Translations under genes and position numbers: made by a program
In this document: piece by piece, positions 35,500 to 42,978 of the stretch
Layout of the letters: each line of letters opens with the position of its first letter
Numbering within the stretch: position 1 is the first letter of the stretch
The notes under the pieces: model-generated
Seen by the model: only the letters and a program-made list of their open reading frames with translations
Told to the model about the DNA's origin: nothing
The model's database searches: none
Assembly: GCA_958403395.1 (NCBI GenBank)
Contig: CATXXF010000009.1
Coordinates: 1-55,905 of the forward strand
Direction: 5' to 3'
Source: an uncultured Collinsella sp.
GTDB lineage: Bacteria; Actinomycetota; Coriobacteriia; Coriobacteriales; Coriobacteriaceae
Length of the DNA: 55,905 nt

Positions 35500-36789
35500 C
35501 TAGCAGATGCAGCCGTCGGCAAGCGTCTGCTTACCGCCGACAAACACATCGGTGGCACGACCGGTGAGCGTGCGGCCGGCAAAACCGGAGTTCTCGGCGC
35601 GCGACTCGTAACCGTCCTCGCCAACCGTCCAGGTGGCGGACGCGTCGAACACGGTCAGGTCGGCAACGGAGCCCGCCTTGACCTGAACCTGGTCGAGGCC
35701 CAGAATCTCACGCGGCTTGATGGCCATGAGCTCGACCATGCGAGCCATGCTCATCTTGCCCGTGTTGACCAGCTCGGTGAGCACAAGCGACAGCGAGGTC
35801 TCGAGGCCGATCATGCCAAAGGGCGCAAGCTCGAACTCGCGGGCCTTCTCCCACGGGGTGTGGGGAGCGTGGTCGGTGACGATAACGTCGACGGTACCGT
35901 CGATGACGCCCTGACGGATGGCCTCGGCGTCCTCGTCGGTGCGCAGCGGCGGATTGACCTTGAGCGAGGTGTTGTAGGTCTCGTCCAAGTCGTTCTCGGT
36001 CAGGAACATGTGGTGCGGGGTGGCCTCGCAGGTAACCTGGACACCGGCGGCCTTACCGGCACGCACGAGCTCCAGGCCGTGAGCGGTGGAGATGTGCTGG
36101 ATGTGCAGCTTGGCACCGGTCAGCTTGGCGATCTCGATATCGCGGGCGATCTGGAGCTCCTCGCCGGCAGCCGGCCAGCCCTCGAGGGCCAGACGGGTCG
36201 AGACCTTGCCCTCGTTGATCTGACCGTGACCGACCAGGTCCTCGTCCTGGCAATGGCTCATAAAGACCTTGCCGAACATCTTGCCGTAGTCCATGCAGCG
36301 ACGGAGCATGCCCGCGCCCTGCACGCCGCGACCGTCGTCGGTGAAGGCGACGACGCCATGGGCGACCATATCGCCCATCTCGGACATGGCCTCGCCCTTA
36401 AGACCGCGGGTCATGGCGCCCGACGGATAGACGCGGCAGTGGCCGACCTCGGCAGCGCGGGACTTGACGAACTCCACGACGGTGCCGTTATCGGTGACGG
36501 GATCGGTGTTGGGCATGGCGCACACGCCGGTGAAGCCGCCCTTGGCAGCAGCGCGGGTGCCGCTCTCGATGTCCTCTTTGACCTCGTAGCCGGGCTCGCG
36601 CAGATGCACGTGCATATCCACCAGGCCGGGGACGAGATACTTGCCGGAAAGGTCGCGGACCTCGGCTCCCTCGGCGGCGAGGTTCTCGCCGACCTCGGCG
36701 ATCTTGTCGCCGTCAATCAGGACGTCGACGACACCGTCAAGCTCGACAGACGGATCGACGACGTGGGCATTCTTAAGAAGCAAGGCCAT
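35500..36789 (-). CDS. pyrC: Dihydroorotase
   Basis: Dihydroorotase closes carbamoyl-aspartate to dihydroorotate. The 429-residue class I type enzyme has the zinc motif VDMHVHLREPG, a LHIQHIST segment and VTDHAPHTPWEKAREFELAPFGMIGLE near the C-terminal third. The ATG at 36789 has GGAGG upstream and overlaps the pyrB 3' end by 17 bases. Confidence 0.96.
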   Translation of the reverse strand: MALLLKNAHVVDPSVELDGVVDVLIDGDKIAEVGENLAAEGAEVRDLSGKYLVPGLVDMHVHLREPGYEVKEDIESGTRAAAKGGFTGVCAMPNTDPVTDNGTVVEFVKSRAAEVGHCRVYPSGAMTRGLKGEAMSEMGDMVAHGVVAFTDDGRGVQGAGMLRRCMDYGKMFGKVFMSHCQDEDLVGHGQINEGKVSTRLALEGWPAAGEELQIARDIEIAKLTGAKLHIQHISTAHGLELVRAGKAAGVQVTCEATPHHMFLTENDLDETYNTSLKVNPPLRTDEDAEAIRQGVIDGTVDVIVTDHAPHTPWEKAREFELAPFGMIGLETSLSLVLTELVNTGKMSMARMVELMAIKPREILGLDQVQVKAGSVADLTVFDASATWTVGEDGYESRAENSGFAGRTLTGRATDVFVGGKQTLADGCIC

Positions 36790-37717
36790 TATCGGCACCT
36801 CCAAGCAGCAGATACAGGATAGCCATACGCACGCAGATGCCGGCGTAGACCTGCTCCAGGATGACGGAGCGTTGCGGGTGGTCGGCCATGTAGGAGTCGA
36901 ACTCGACGCCGCGGTTGATGGGGCCCGGGTGGCAGATGATCGCATCGGGCTTCATGAGCTTCTCGCGGTCCTTGGTCAGGCCGAAGAGCTTGTGATACTC
37001 ACGAATCGTGGGGAACGGGGCACCCTCGAGGCGCTCCTGCTGCACGCGCAGCATGTAGACGACGTCCAGCTCGGGCAGGACGGAATCGAGGTCGCTCGTC
37101 ACGTGGTCGCAGCCCAGGACCTCGGGCGCCGGCGGCAGCAGCGTGCCGGGAGCGACGGCGTAGGTCTCGCAGCCCATGATCTTAAGGGCGGGGATCAGCG
37201 AGCCGCACACGCGGGAGTGGGAGATGTCGCCGACGACGGCGACCTTCAGACCATGGAAGTCACCCTTGTGCTGCCAGATGGTGTACAGGTCCAGCAGGGC
37301 CTGCGTGGGGTGGTTGTGCTTGCCGTCGCCGGCGCAGATGACGCTCGCGGGCGAGTTCTGCGTGACGATGTAGGGCGCGCCGGCGTGCTTGTCGCGCACG
37401 ACGATGCAGTCGATCTTATAGGCGTTGAGGGTCTCGACGGTGTCGACGAGGCTCTCGCCCTTGACCGTGGAGGTCGAGGAGCCACCAAAGTTGAGGCTAT
37501 CGGCCGAAAGACGCTTCTCGGCAAGCTCGAAGGAGCTGCGGGTACGCGTCGAGGGCTCGTTGAACATGTTGACGATGGTCTTGCCCTTGAGCGTGGGGAC
37601 CTTCTTGATCGCACGCTCGTTGACCTCGGAGAACGCCTTGGCGGTCTCGAGGATGAGCTTGATGTCCTCTTCGGAGTACTCGGTAATGTCAATCAGGTGC
37701 TTATGGTTGAACGCCAC
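36773..37717 (-). CDS. pyrB: Aspartate carbamoyltransferase, catalytic chain
   Basis: PyrB condenses carbamoyl phosphate with aspartate. The 314-residue protein has the carbamoyl-phosphate motif FNEPSTRTRSSFELA, then the HAGAPYIVTQNSP and GDGKHNHPTQALLDLYTI regions and CHPGPINRGVE. The start is uncertain. An in-frame GTG at 37729 lies inside the ribosome site GGAGGTGA, whereas the GTG at 37717 is correctly spaced from it, so 37717 is preferred. No regulatory-chain gene (pyrI) is present, as usual in Gram-positives. Confidence 0.95.
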   Translation of the reverse strand: MAFNHKHLIDITEYSEEDIKLILETAKAFSEVNERAIKKVPTLKGKTIVNMFNEPSTRTRSSFELAEKRLSADSLNFGGSSTSTVKGESLVDTVETLNAYKIDCIVVRDKHAGAPYIVTQNSPASVICAGDGKHNHPTQALLDLYTIWQHKGDFHGLKVAVVGDISHSRVCGSLIPALKIMGCETYAVAPGTLLPPAPEVLGCDHVTSDLDSVLPELDVVYMLRVQQERLEGAPFPTIREYHKLFGLTKDREKLMKPDAIICHPGPINRGVEFDSYMADHPQRSVILEQVYAGICVRMAILYLLLGGADNGLAS

Positions 37718-37721
37718 GGTA

Positions 37722-38306
37722 CTACTCACCTCCCAGCGGCGCGGAGCCCACGTGGGAGCCCGGCGCGACGTCGTTGATCTCGACAGCGGTACGGCCGTCG
37801 ACTTCCTTCATATATAGGTGCACGTTCTCCTCGTGCGACGAGGGAACGTTCTTGCCGACAAAGTCCGGCGAGATGGGGAGCTCGCGGTGGCCGCGGTCAA
37901 CGAGAACTGCCAGCTCAATGCGGCTCGGACGGCCCAGATCCATGACGGCGTCCAGAGCGGCGCGAATGGTACGGCCCGTGTACAGGATGTCATCCACCAG
38001 CACGACGCGCTTGCCGTCGACGCTAAAGGGAATGTTGGTGGCGTGGATCGCGGGAGCGAAATTGGTCGCATAGTCATCACGGTAGAAGCTGATGTCGAGG
38101 CTGCCGAGCGGAACTTCGACGCCCTCGATCTCCTTGATCTCCTCGGCGAGCTTCTTTGCCAGAAGGTCGCCGCGTGTGACGATGCCGACCAGAGCGAGGT
38201 CTTCACAGCCCTCGTTGCGCTCGAGAATCTCGTGCGCGATGCGGGTCATCGCTCGATTGACGGCGGTCTCGTCCATGATGACCGCCTTGGGGGAAGTCGT
38301 GCCCAT
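37722..38306 (-). CDS. pyrR: Pyrimidine operon regulator PyrR / uracil phosphoribosyltransferase
   Basis: PyrR binds pyr mRNA in response to UMP/UTP and also has uracil phosphoribosyltransferase activity. The 194-residue protein has the phosphoribosyl-transferase core VVLVDDILYTGRTIRAALDA and VALVGIVTRGDLLAKKLA-type segments. The last residues are extended compared with Bacillus PyrR (about 180). It is the first gene of the pyr operon, with a terminator/anti-terminator-like leader directly upstream, which supports autoregulation by attenuation. Confidence 0.95.
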   Translation of the reverse strand: MGTTSPKAVIMDETAVNRAMTRIAHEILERNEGCEDLALVGIVTRGDLLAKKLAEEIKEIEGVEVPLGSLDISFYRDDYATNFAPAIHATNIPFSVDGKRVVLVDDILYTGRTIRAALDAVMDLGRPSRIELAVLVDRGHRELPISPDFVGKNVPSSHEENVHLYMKEVDGRTAVEINDVAPGSHVGSAPLGGE

Positions 38307-38345
38307 CGATCTCCTTCCTCACATGTCTTGACTGCTGACACAGTC

Positions 38346-38434
38346 AAAAAAATAGATGCCCGACCGCTCAAAGCGGACCAGACACCCACAGGAAGGGCTG
38401 CTCTTTGGCAGCTATGTAATTCCATGTGGGTATC
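38346..38434 (-). promoter_or_regulatory. pyr operon leader with attenuator-like alternative stems
   Basis: On the minus strand, stem 1 pairs 38425-38434 with 38381-38390 (one G-U) and encloses a GCTGC/GCAGC hairpin. It is followed by a terminator-type hairpin (38357-38384) with CCGCT/AGCGG at its tip and a run of seven T (38346-38352). The two structures share the bases 38381-38384 and cannot both form fully. This is the layout of a PyrR-type attenuator. PyrR recognition itself is inferred from the adjacent gene. Confidence 0.65.
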
Positions 38435-38559
38435 TCGTACCCCTTTAATGGTCAAGGGATAGTGTAGCCAACCTCGAGTTCAATTGCGAGCATAAATACG
38501 AAGCAATCCGTAAACGGAGCCCAACGCTCAATAAACCTATATATATTTGTGGGACGAGC

Positions 38560-38588
38560 TTGAAAACCTTGTTGCGAGCTGGCATAAT
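38560..38588 (+). promoter_or_regulatory. Upstream promoter of rpmB
   Basis: TTGAAA (38560-38565) and CATAAT (38583-38588) are separated by 17 bases on the plus strand, 170 bases before rpmB. Nothing recognisable is encoded between it and rpmB. Confidence 0.6.
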
Positions 38589-38694
38589 CCCCTCTGCTGC
38601 ACGCAAATCGGATCTACGTCCAGGGCCGTGGCGTGGGCACTATCGCCATAAGAGAAATATCTCTGTGTAGATTACGCACAGGGAGCTGCTTCTG

Positions 38695-38703
38695 TGCTAT
38701 AGT
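38695..38703 (+). promoter_or_regulatory. Proximal rpmB promoter (extended -10)
   Basis: TGCTATAGT is an extended -10 located 55 bases before the rpmB ATG; the preceding GTG makes the string identical to that of rpsT. Confidence 0.55.
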
Positions 38704-38757
38704 TCAGGCTTGTTTGTTAACGCGACATGTTCGTTTGTCGCCCAAGGAGGGTCAGTT

Positions 38758-38946
38758 ATGTCCAAAGTTTGCGAAGTTTGCGGTAAGCACCCCGTTGCCG
38801 GTCGCTCCATCAGCCACTCTCACCGCGTCACCAACCGTAAGTTCCGCCCCAACATCCAGCGCGTCTACGTCGTCGTCGACGGTCACCGTCGCAAGATGAA
38901 CGTTTGCTCCACCTGCCTCAAGTCCGGCAAGGTTGCGCGCTCCTAA
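38758..38946 (+). CDS. rpmB: Large ribosomal subunit protein bL28
   Basis: L28 is a small 50S protein. The 62-residue protein starts MSKVCEVCGKHPVAGRSISH and has the zinc-ribbon cysteine pairs CEVC and CSTC of the C+ form. The ATG at 38758 has AAGGAGGG upstream. It is a single-gene unit, divergent from the pyr operon, with a strong terminator. It is one of only three plus-strand genes here. Confidence 0.97.
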   Translation: MSKVCEVCGKHPVAGRSISHSHRVTNRKFRPNIQRVYVVVDGHRRKMNVCSTCLKSGKVARS

Positions 38947-39014
38947 ATAAGGTCTTACCAACAAGTACCTCGGACTCTCCGGGTCAAAGACCTCGCGTTC
39001 ATATAGAACTTACC

Positions 39015-39047
39015 AAAGGCGCCCTCCCCCACGGAGGGCGCCTTTTT
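39015..39047 (+). terminator. Terminator of rpmB
   Basis: AAAGGCGCCCTCC and GGAGGGCGCCTTT form a perfect 13-bp stem followed by TTTTTG. The left repeat of the transposase unit begins 6 bases later. Confidence 0.93.
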
Positions 39048-39050
39048 GCA

Positions 39051-39101
39051 CTCATTGGGGACAGTCTTACATAAGTGCTTTCACGCATTTGGGACAGACA
39101 T
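39051..39101. repeat. Left 51-bp inverted repeat of the REP-transposase unit
   Basis: These 51 bases match 40038-40088 in reverse complement with three mismatches. The arm contains two related motifs, CATTGGGGACAG and CATTTGGGACAG, 33 bases apart. It lies 31 bases from the end of the transposase gene. Confidence 0.92.
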
Positions 39102-39132
39102 GACGCGTGCCGGCAGCGGTTCGCCCCCTGTT

Positions 39133-39909
39133 TCACGCAGCCTCCTTCCAGCCTGCAGTGGCCTTGGTCACGCTTGTAGCGCCGATACCGGTGATACGGG
39201 CAATTTGCTTGACCGTGAGATGTGCCCGCCTGAGCCTCAGCAGACAGGCATCGCGTTCGGAGCGTGGCAGGGCCTTGAGCAGCGCAGGATCTATGCTCGG
39301 CAGGACTTCGCACGCAACGGAAAGAGCGTCCTCATCGGGGATCCGTCGGCGCGGAAAAATCTCCGCAGACCAGATGCGCTCAGCAACTTCCTTGAGATGC
39401 TCGCAATAGCAACGGGAGCCTCCGACAATATCGAGCATAGGGGCCGCGTCACAGATGTCAAAGGGGTCGTAGCCCAGCTGATATGCCTTGAAGCTTGACC
39501 AGCGGTACGACTCGAGCGAGTCGAGCGCACCTCTCACGGGATTGAGATGGATATAATCGAGCAGCTGCACCGCCTGCGTGTCCGACTCAACCGCGACCCG
39601 CGAATAACGATTGTCAAACAGATGCCCCGTTCTCCCCGTTTTCCCATTGAAATACTTAGCATACGCCGTCAATGCGCACTGCATAGCCTTTGAAAGATTG
39701 TCAAGTGGATCATCAACCATCAAATGGAAGTGATTGTCCATAAGGCACCAAGCCAACACCGCCACTTCATGGCGAGCGAATCTGTCCGAGATATCAGATA
39801 AGAACCGATAGCGGTCGGAGTCATCTTCAAAAATTATCTGTTTAGAATTGCCACGGTCATAGACGTGGTAATAGCCGGTGAGAGAAACGGCGCGGGCACA
39901 TCGGGGCAT
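39133..39909 (-). CDS. REP-associated tyrosine transposase (Y1 family, RAYT)
   Basis: RAYT proteins are single-copy relatives of IS200 transposases that nick single-stranded DNA at REP-type palindromes. The 258-residue protein has the HUH motif in DNHFHLMV (H60, H62), the tyrosine region TAYAKYFN (Y83/Y86) and the family hallmark RTGHLFDNRY. The DYIHLNPVRG and SYRWSSFKAY segments follow. A C-terminal helix-turn-helix-like part (LTVKQIARITGIGATSVTKA) may bind DNA. The ATG at 39909 has GGAGAG three bases upstream, inside a stem. The frame is intact and both flanking repeats survive, so it may be functional. Confidence 0.93.
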   Translation of the reverse strand: MPRCARAVSLTGYYHVYDRGNSKQIIFEDDSDRYRFLSDISDRFARHEVAVLAWCLMDNHFHLMVDDPLDNLSKAMQCALTAYAKYFNGKTGRTGHLFDNRYSRVAVESDTQAVQLLDYIHLNPVRGALDSLESYRWSSFKAYQLGYDPFDICDAAPMLDIVGGSRCYCEHLKEVAERIWSAEIFPRRRIPDEDALSVACEVLPSIDPALLKALPRSERDACLLRLRRAHLTVKQIARITGIGATSVTKATAGWKEAA

Positions 39910-39912
39910 AGC

Positions 39913-39953
39913 CTCTCCTTTCAAAACTGTACAGGCAACACCTAAAAGGAGAG
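39913..39953 (-). promoter_or_regulatory. Stem hiding the ribosome binding site of the transposase
   Basis: On the minus strand CTCTCCTTT (39953-39945) pairs perfectly with AAAGGAGAG (39921-39913), which is the Shine-Dalgarno of the transposase. The loop has 23 bases and the ATG follows three bases later. IS200 tnpA mRNA is known to be held silent by such a structure. Confidence 0.75.
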
Positions 39954-40037
39954 ACGCAACGCGAAATGCTGAGCCTGTAACCTACTTATATCCAATGAGC
40001 GGCAATAACAGGCCCAGAACGGCAAAATGGCAAATCG

Positions 40038-40088
40038 ATGTCTGTCCCAAATGAGTGAAAGCACTCATGTAAGTCTGTCCCCAATGAG
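40038..40088. repeat. Right 51-bp inverted repeat of the REP-transposase unit
   Basis: Reverse complement of the left repeat at 39051-39101, 48 of 51 bases identical. Together with the left copy it bounds a unit of 1,038 bases inserted between the rpmB terminator and the adhE promoter. Confidence 0.92.
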
Positions 40089-40119
40089 CGGGGCGATGCG
40101 CAGGGCAGATAGATTTAGT

Positions 40120-40131
40120 TGAAACGGTTCA
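40120..40131. promoter_or_regulatory. Operator-like palindrome upstream of adhE
   Basis: TGAAACGGTTCA has TGAA and TTCA half-sites around four bases. A related direct copy, TTGAAGCGTTT, begins at 40137, 18 bases after TTGAAACGGTT (40119). It could bind a repressor. It does not match a Rex site. Confidence 0.35.
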
Positions 40132-40192
40132 TTTGATTGAAGCGTTTTAGTTTGTCTTTTACGGGAATCTGCCCGTTCACCGAATTATTTCT

Positions 40193-40201
40193 TGCTATCA
40201 T
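40193..40201 (+). promoter_or_regulatory. adhE promoter (extended -10)
   Basis: TGCTATCAT (TG-N-TATCAT) stands 41 bases before the adhE ATG. The same string occurs in the rpsB promoter. A small ACGGG/CCCGT hairpin lies just upstream. Confidence 0.55.
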
Positions 40202-40241
40202 GCATCTTGTAGGGTAAATCTCCGATCGCAAGGAGACACAA

Positions 40242-42890
40242 ATGGTGAAAAAGTCACCGGAAAACACTACTCCCGCCATCGTGGACAACGTGGAGGCGCT
40301 TGAGGCCAAACTCAAATCTATGCGTGAGGCCCAGGCTAAATTCGCTGAGTACACTCAGGAGCAGGTAGACAAGATCTTCTACGAGGCTGCTATGGCCGCC
40401 AACAAGGCTCGTATTCCTTTGGCCAAGCTCGCCATCGAGGAGACCGGCCGTGGCGTTCTCGAGGACAAGGTCATCAAGAACCACTACGCCGCTGAGTACA
40501 TCTACAACGCTTACAAGAACACCAAGACCTGCGGTGTCATCGAGCGCGACGACGCTTACGGCATCACCAAGGTCGCCGAGCCGATCGGTATCGTTGGCGC
40601 TGTCATCCCGACCACCAACCCGACCTCCACGGCCATCTTCAAGACGCTCATCTGCCTGAAGACCCGTAACGCCATCATCATCTCCCCGCACCCGGCAGCC
40701 GCCAAGTGCACCATCGCCGCCGCCAAGCTCGTTCTCGACGCAGCTGTCAAGGCCGGTGCTCCTGAGGGCATCATCGGCTGGGTCGACAAGCCGTCCATCG
40801 AGCTGACCAACATGGTCATGCGCGACGTCGACATCATTCTCGCAACCGGTGGCCCGGGCATGGTCAAGGCTGCTTACTCCTCCGGTAAGCCCGCACTCGG
40901 CGTCGGCGCCGGCAACACCCCGGTCATCATCGACGATACCGCGGACATCAAGCTCGCCGTCAACTCCATCATCCACTCTAAGACGTTCGACAACGGCATG
41001 ATCTGCGCTTCCGAGCAGTCCGTCACCGTCCTCGACTCCATCTACAAGGATGTCAAGGCTGAGTTCCAGCGTCGCGGCTGCTACTTCGTCAAGCAGGGTG
41101 CCGAGATGGAGGCCCTGCGTGCCGCCATGTTCAAGAACGGCGCTCTCGATCACCGCATCCCCGGCATGGCTGCCGCCAAGATCGCCGAGCTCGCCGGCAT
41201 CGAGGTCCCCGAGAAGACCAAGATTCTGATCGCCGAGGTCACCTCCACCGATCCCGAGAAGGAAGAGTTCTCCCACGAGAAGCTCTCCCCGGTCCTCGCT
41301 ATGTATCACGCCAAGGACTTCCAGGAGGCAGTTGACAAGGCAGAGCATCTCGTCCTCGCAGGTGGCCCGGGCCACACCGCCTCTCTCTACGTGCACCCGG
41401 CACAGAGCGAGAAGATCGCTAAGTTCCAGCACGTCATGAAGGCCTGCCGCATCGTCATCAACACCCCGTCCTCGCACGGCGGCATCGGTGACCTCTACAA
41501 CTTCGGCATGAAGCCGTCTCTAACCCTGGGCTGCGGCTCCTGGGGTGGCAACTCCGTCTCTGAGAACGTTGGGGTGAAGCACTTGATCAACGTCAAGACC
41601 GTGGCAGAGCGCCGCGAGAACATGCTGTGGTTCCGCGCACCCGAGAAGGTCTACTTCAAGAAGGGCTGCACGCCCGTCGCACTCGACGAGCTCGGCACCG
41701 TAATGGGCAAGAAGCGCGCCTTCATCGTTACCGACCAGTTCCTCTTCAAGAATGGCAACACGCGTGCCATCGAGGCCAAGCTCGATGAGATGGGCATCGC
41801 TCACGACTGCTTCTACGACGTTGAGCCCGATCCCTCCCTGCAGTGCGCACGTCGCGGCGCCAAGCAGATGACGCTCTTCGAGCCGGATGTCATCATCGCC
41901 GTCGGCGGCGGTTCCGCAATGGATGCCGGCAAGATCATGTGGATGATGTACGAGCACCCCGAGGCGAACTTCGAGGACATGGCCATGGACTTCATGGACA
42001 TCCGCAAGCGTATCTTCACCTTCCCCGAGATGGGCAAGAAGGCTTACTTCGTCGCCGTCCCGACCTCTTCGGGCACTGGCTCCGAGTGCACGCCGTTCGC
42101 CATCATCACCGACAAGGAGACCGGCATCAAGTGGCCGCTCGCCGACTACGCGCTGCTCCCGAAGATGGCAATCGTCGACGCTGACAACTGCATGACCGCC
42201 CCGAAGGGCCTCACCGCAGCTTCCGGTATTGACGTCATGACCCACGCCATCGAGTCCTACGTCTCCATCATGGCTTCCGATTACACCAAGGGCCTCTCCG
42301 AGCGCGCCGCAAAGCTCGTCTTCGAGAACCTCCCGAGCTCCTTCACCAACGGTGCTAAGGATCCGCACGCTCGCGAGGAGATGCACAACGCATCCTGCAT
42401 GGCCGGTATGGCATTCGGTAACGCCTTCCTGGGCCTCAACCACTCCATGGCCCACAAGCTCGGCGCTTTCCACCATCTGCCCCACGGCCTCGCCAACGCC
42501 GTCATCCTGACTCGCGTCATGCGCTACAACGCCGCCGAGGCTCCCGTCAAGATGGGTACCTTCTCCCAGTATCCTTACCCCAACGCGCTGCACAACTACG
42601 CCGAAATGGCCAAGTACTGCGGCATCGAGGGCAAGGACGACAAGGAGGTCTTCGAGAACTTCATTACGAAGCTCGAGGAGCTCAAGGACTTCATCGGCGT
42701 CAAGAAGACCATCGCCGATTACGGTGTCGACGAGAAGTACTTCCTCGACACCCTCGACGAGATGACCGAGCAGGCATTCAACGACCAGTGCACCGGCGCT
42801 AACCCCCGTTACCCGCTGATGAGCGAGATCAAGGAGCTCTACCTTGACGCCTACTACGGCCGCGAGCCTCAGGACTACGCCGTCTGCTAG
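40242..42890 (+). CDS. adhE: Bifunctional acetaldehyde-CoA/alcohol dehydrogenase AdhE
   Basis: AdhE reduces acetyl-CoA to acetaldehyde and then ethanol, regenerating NAD in fermentation, and assembles into spirosomes. The 882-residue protein has an N-terminal aldehyde dehydrogenase domain with the catalytic cysteine C255 in GMICASEQS. A C-terminal iron-dependent alcohol dehydrogenase carries GGGSAMDAGK and the iron ligands of LNHSMAHKLGAFHHLPHG. The ATG at 40242 has AAGGAG upstream. Codon choice is strongly biased to C-ending codons, typical of a highly expressed gene. It indicates an ethanol-producing anaerobe. Confidence 0.98.
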   Translation: MVKKSPENTTPAIVDNVEALEAKLKSMREAQAKFAEYTQEQVDKIFYEAAMAANKARIPLAKLAIEETGRGVLEDKVIKNHYAAEYIYNAYKNTKTCGVIERDDAYGITKVAEPIGIVGAVIPTTNPTSTAIFKTLICLKTRNAIIISPHPAAAKCTIAAAKLVLDAAVKAGAPEGIIGWVDKPSIELTNMVMRDVDIILATGGPGMVKAAYSSGKPALGVGAGNTPVIIDDTADIKLAVNSIIHSKTFDNGMICASEQSVTVLDSIYKDVKAEFQRRGCYFVKQGAEMEALRAAMFKNGALDHRIPGMAAAKIAELAGIEVPEKTKILIAEVTSTDPEKEEFSHEKLSPVLAMYHAKDFQEAVDKAEHLVLAGGPGHTASLYVHPAQSEKIAKFQHVMKACRIVINTPSSHGGIGDLYNFGMKPSLTLGCGSWGGNSVSENVGVKHLINVKTVAERRENMLWFRAPEKVYFKKGCTPVALDELGTVMGKKRAFIVTDQFLFKNGNTRAIEAKLDEMGIAHDCFYDVEPDPSLQCARRGAKQMTLFEPDVIIAVGGGSAMDAGKIMWMMYEHPEANFEDMAMDFMDIRKRIFTFPEMGKKAYFVAVPTSSGTGSECTPFAIITDKETGIKWPLADYALLPKMAIVDADNCMTAPKGLTAASGIDVMTHAIESYVSIMASDYTKGLSERAAKLVFENLPSSFTNGAKDPHAREEMHNASCMAGMAFGNAFLGLNHSMAHKLGAFHHLPHGLANAVILTRVMRYNAAEAPVKMGTFSQYPYPNALHNYAEMAKYCGIEGKDDKEVFENFITKLEELKDFIGVKKTIADYGVDEKYFLDTLDEMTEQAFNDQCTGANPRYPLMSEIKELYLDAYYGREPQDYAVC

Positions 42891-42908
42891 TTTTAGCACG
42901 GTTTTTAA

Positions 42909-42945
42909 CGGCGGGGGTGCACGGGTGTTTCACACACCCCCGCCG
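42909..42945 (+). terminator. Hairpin between adhE and the kinase gene
   Basis: CGGCGGGGGTG and CACCCCCGCCG form a perfect 11-bp stem with a 15-base loop, 18 bases after the adhE stop. No U-run follows, so some transcription may continue into the next gene. Confidence 0.65.
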
Positions 42946-42978
42946 TCGCTTCTATCGCATCGTTGAAAGGATGCAACC

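Noticed and set aside
38263..38455. Short open frame in the pyr leader as a definite leader peptide gene
   Set aside because: It has no clear ribosome site and its codons are dictated by the stems; mentioned only as a possibility.
42909..42945. Stem after adhE as a riboswitch of the kinase gene
   Set aside because: It is a simple perfect hairpin with no conserved aptamer-like core; a leaky terminator is simpler.
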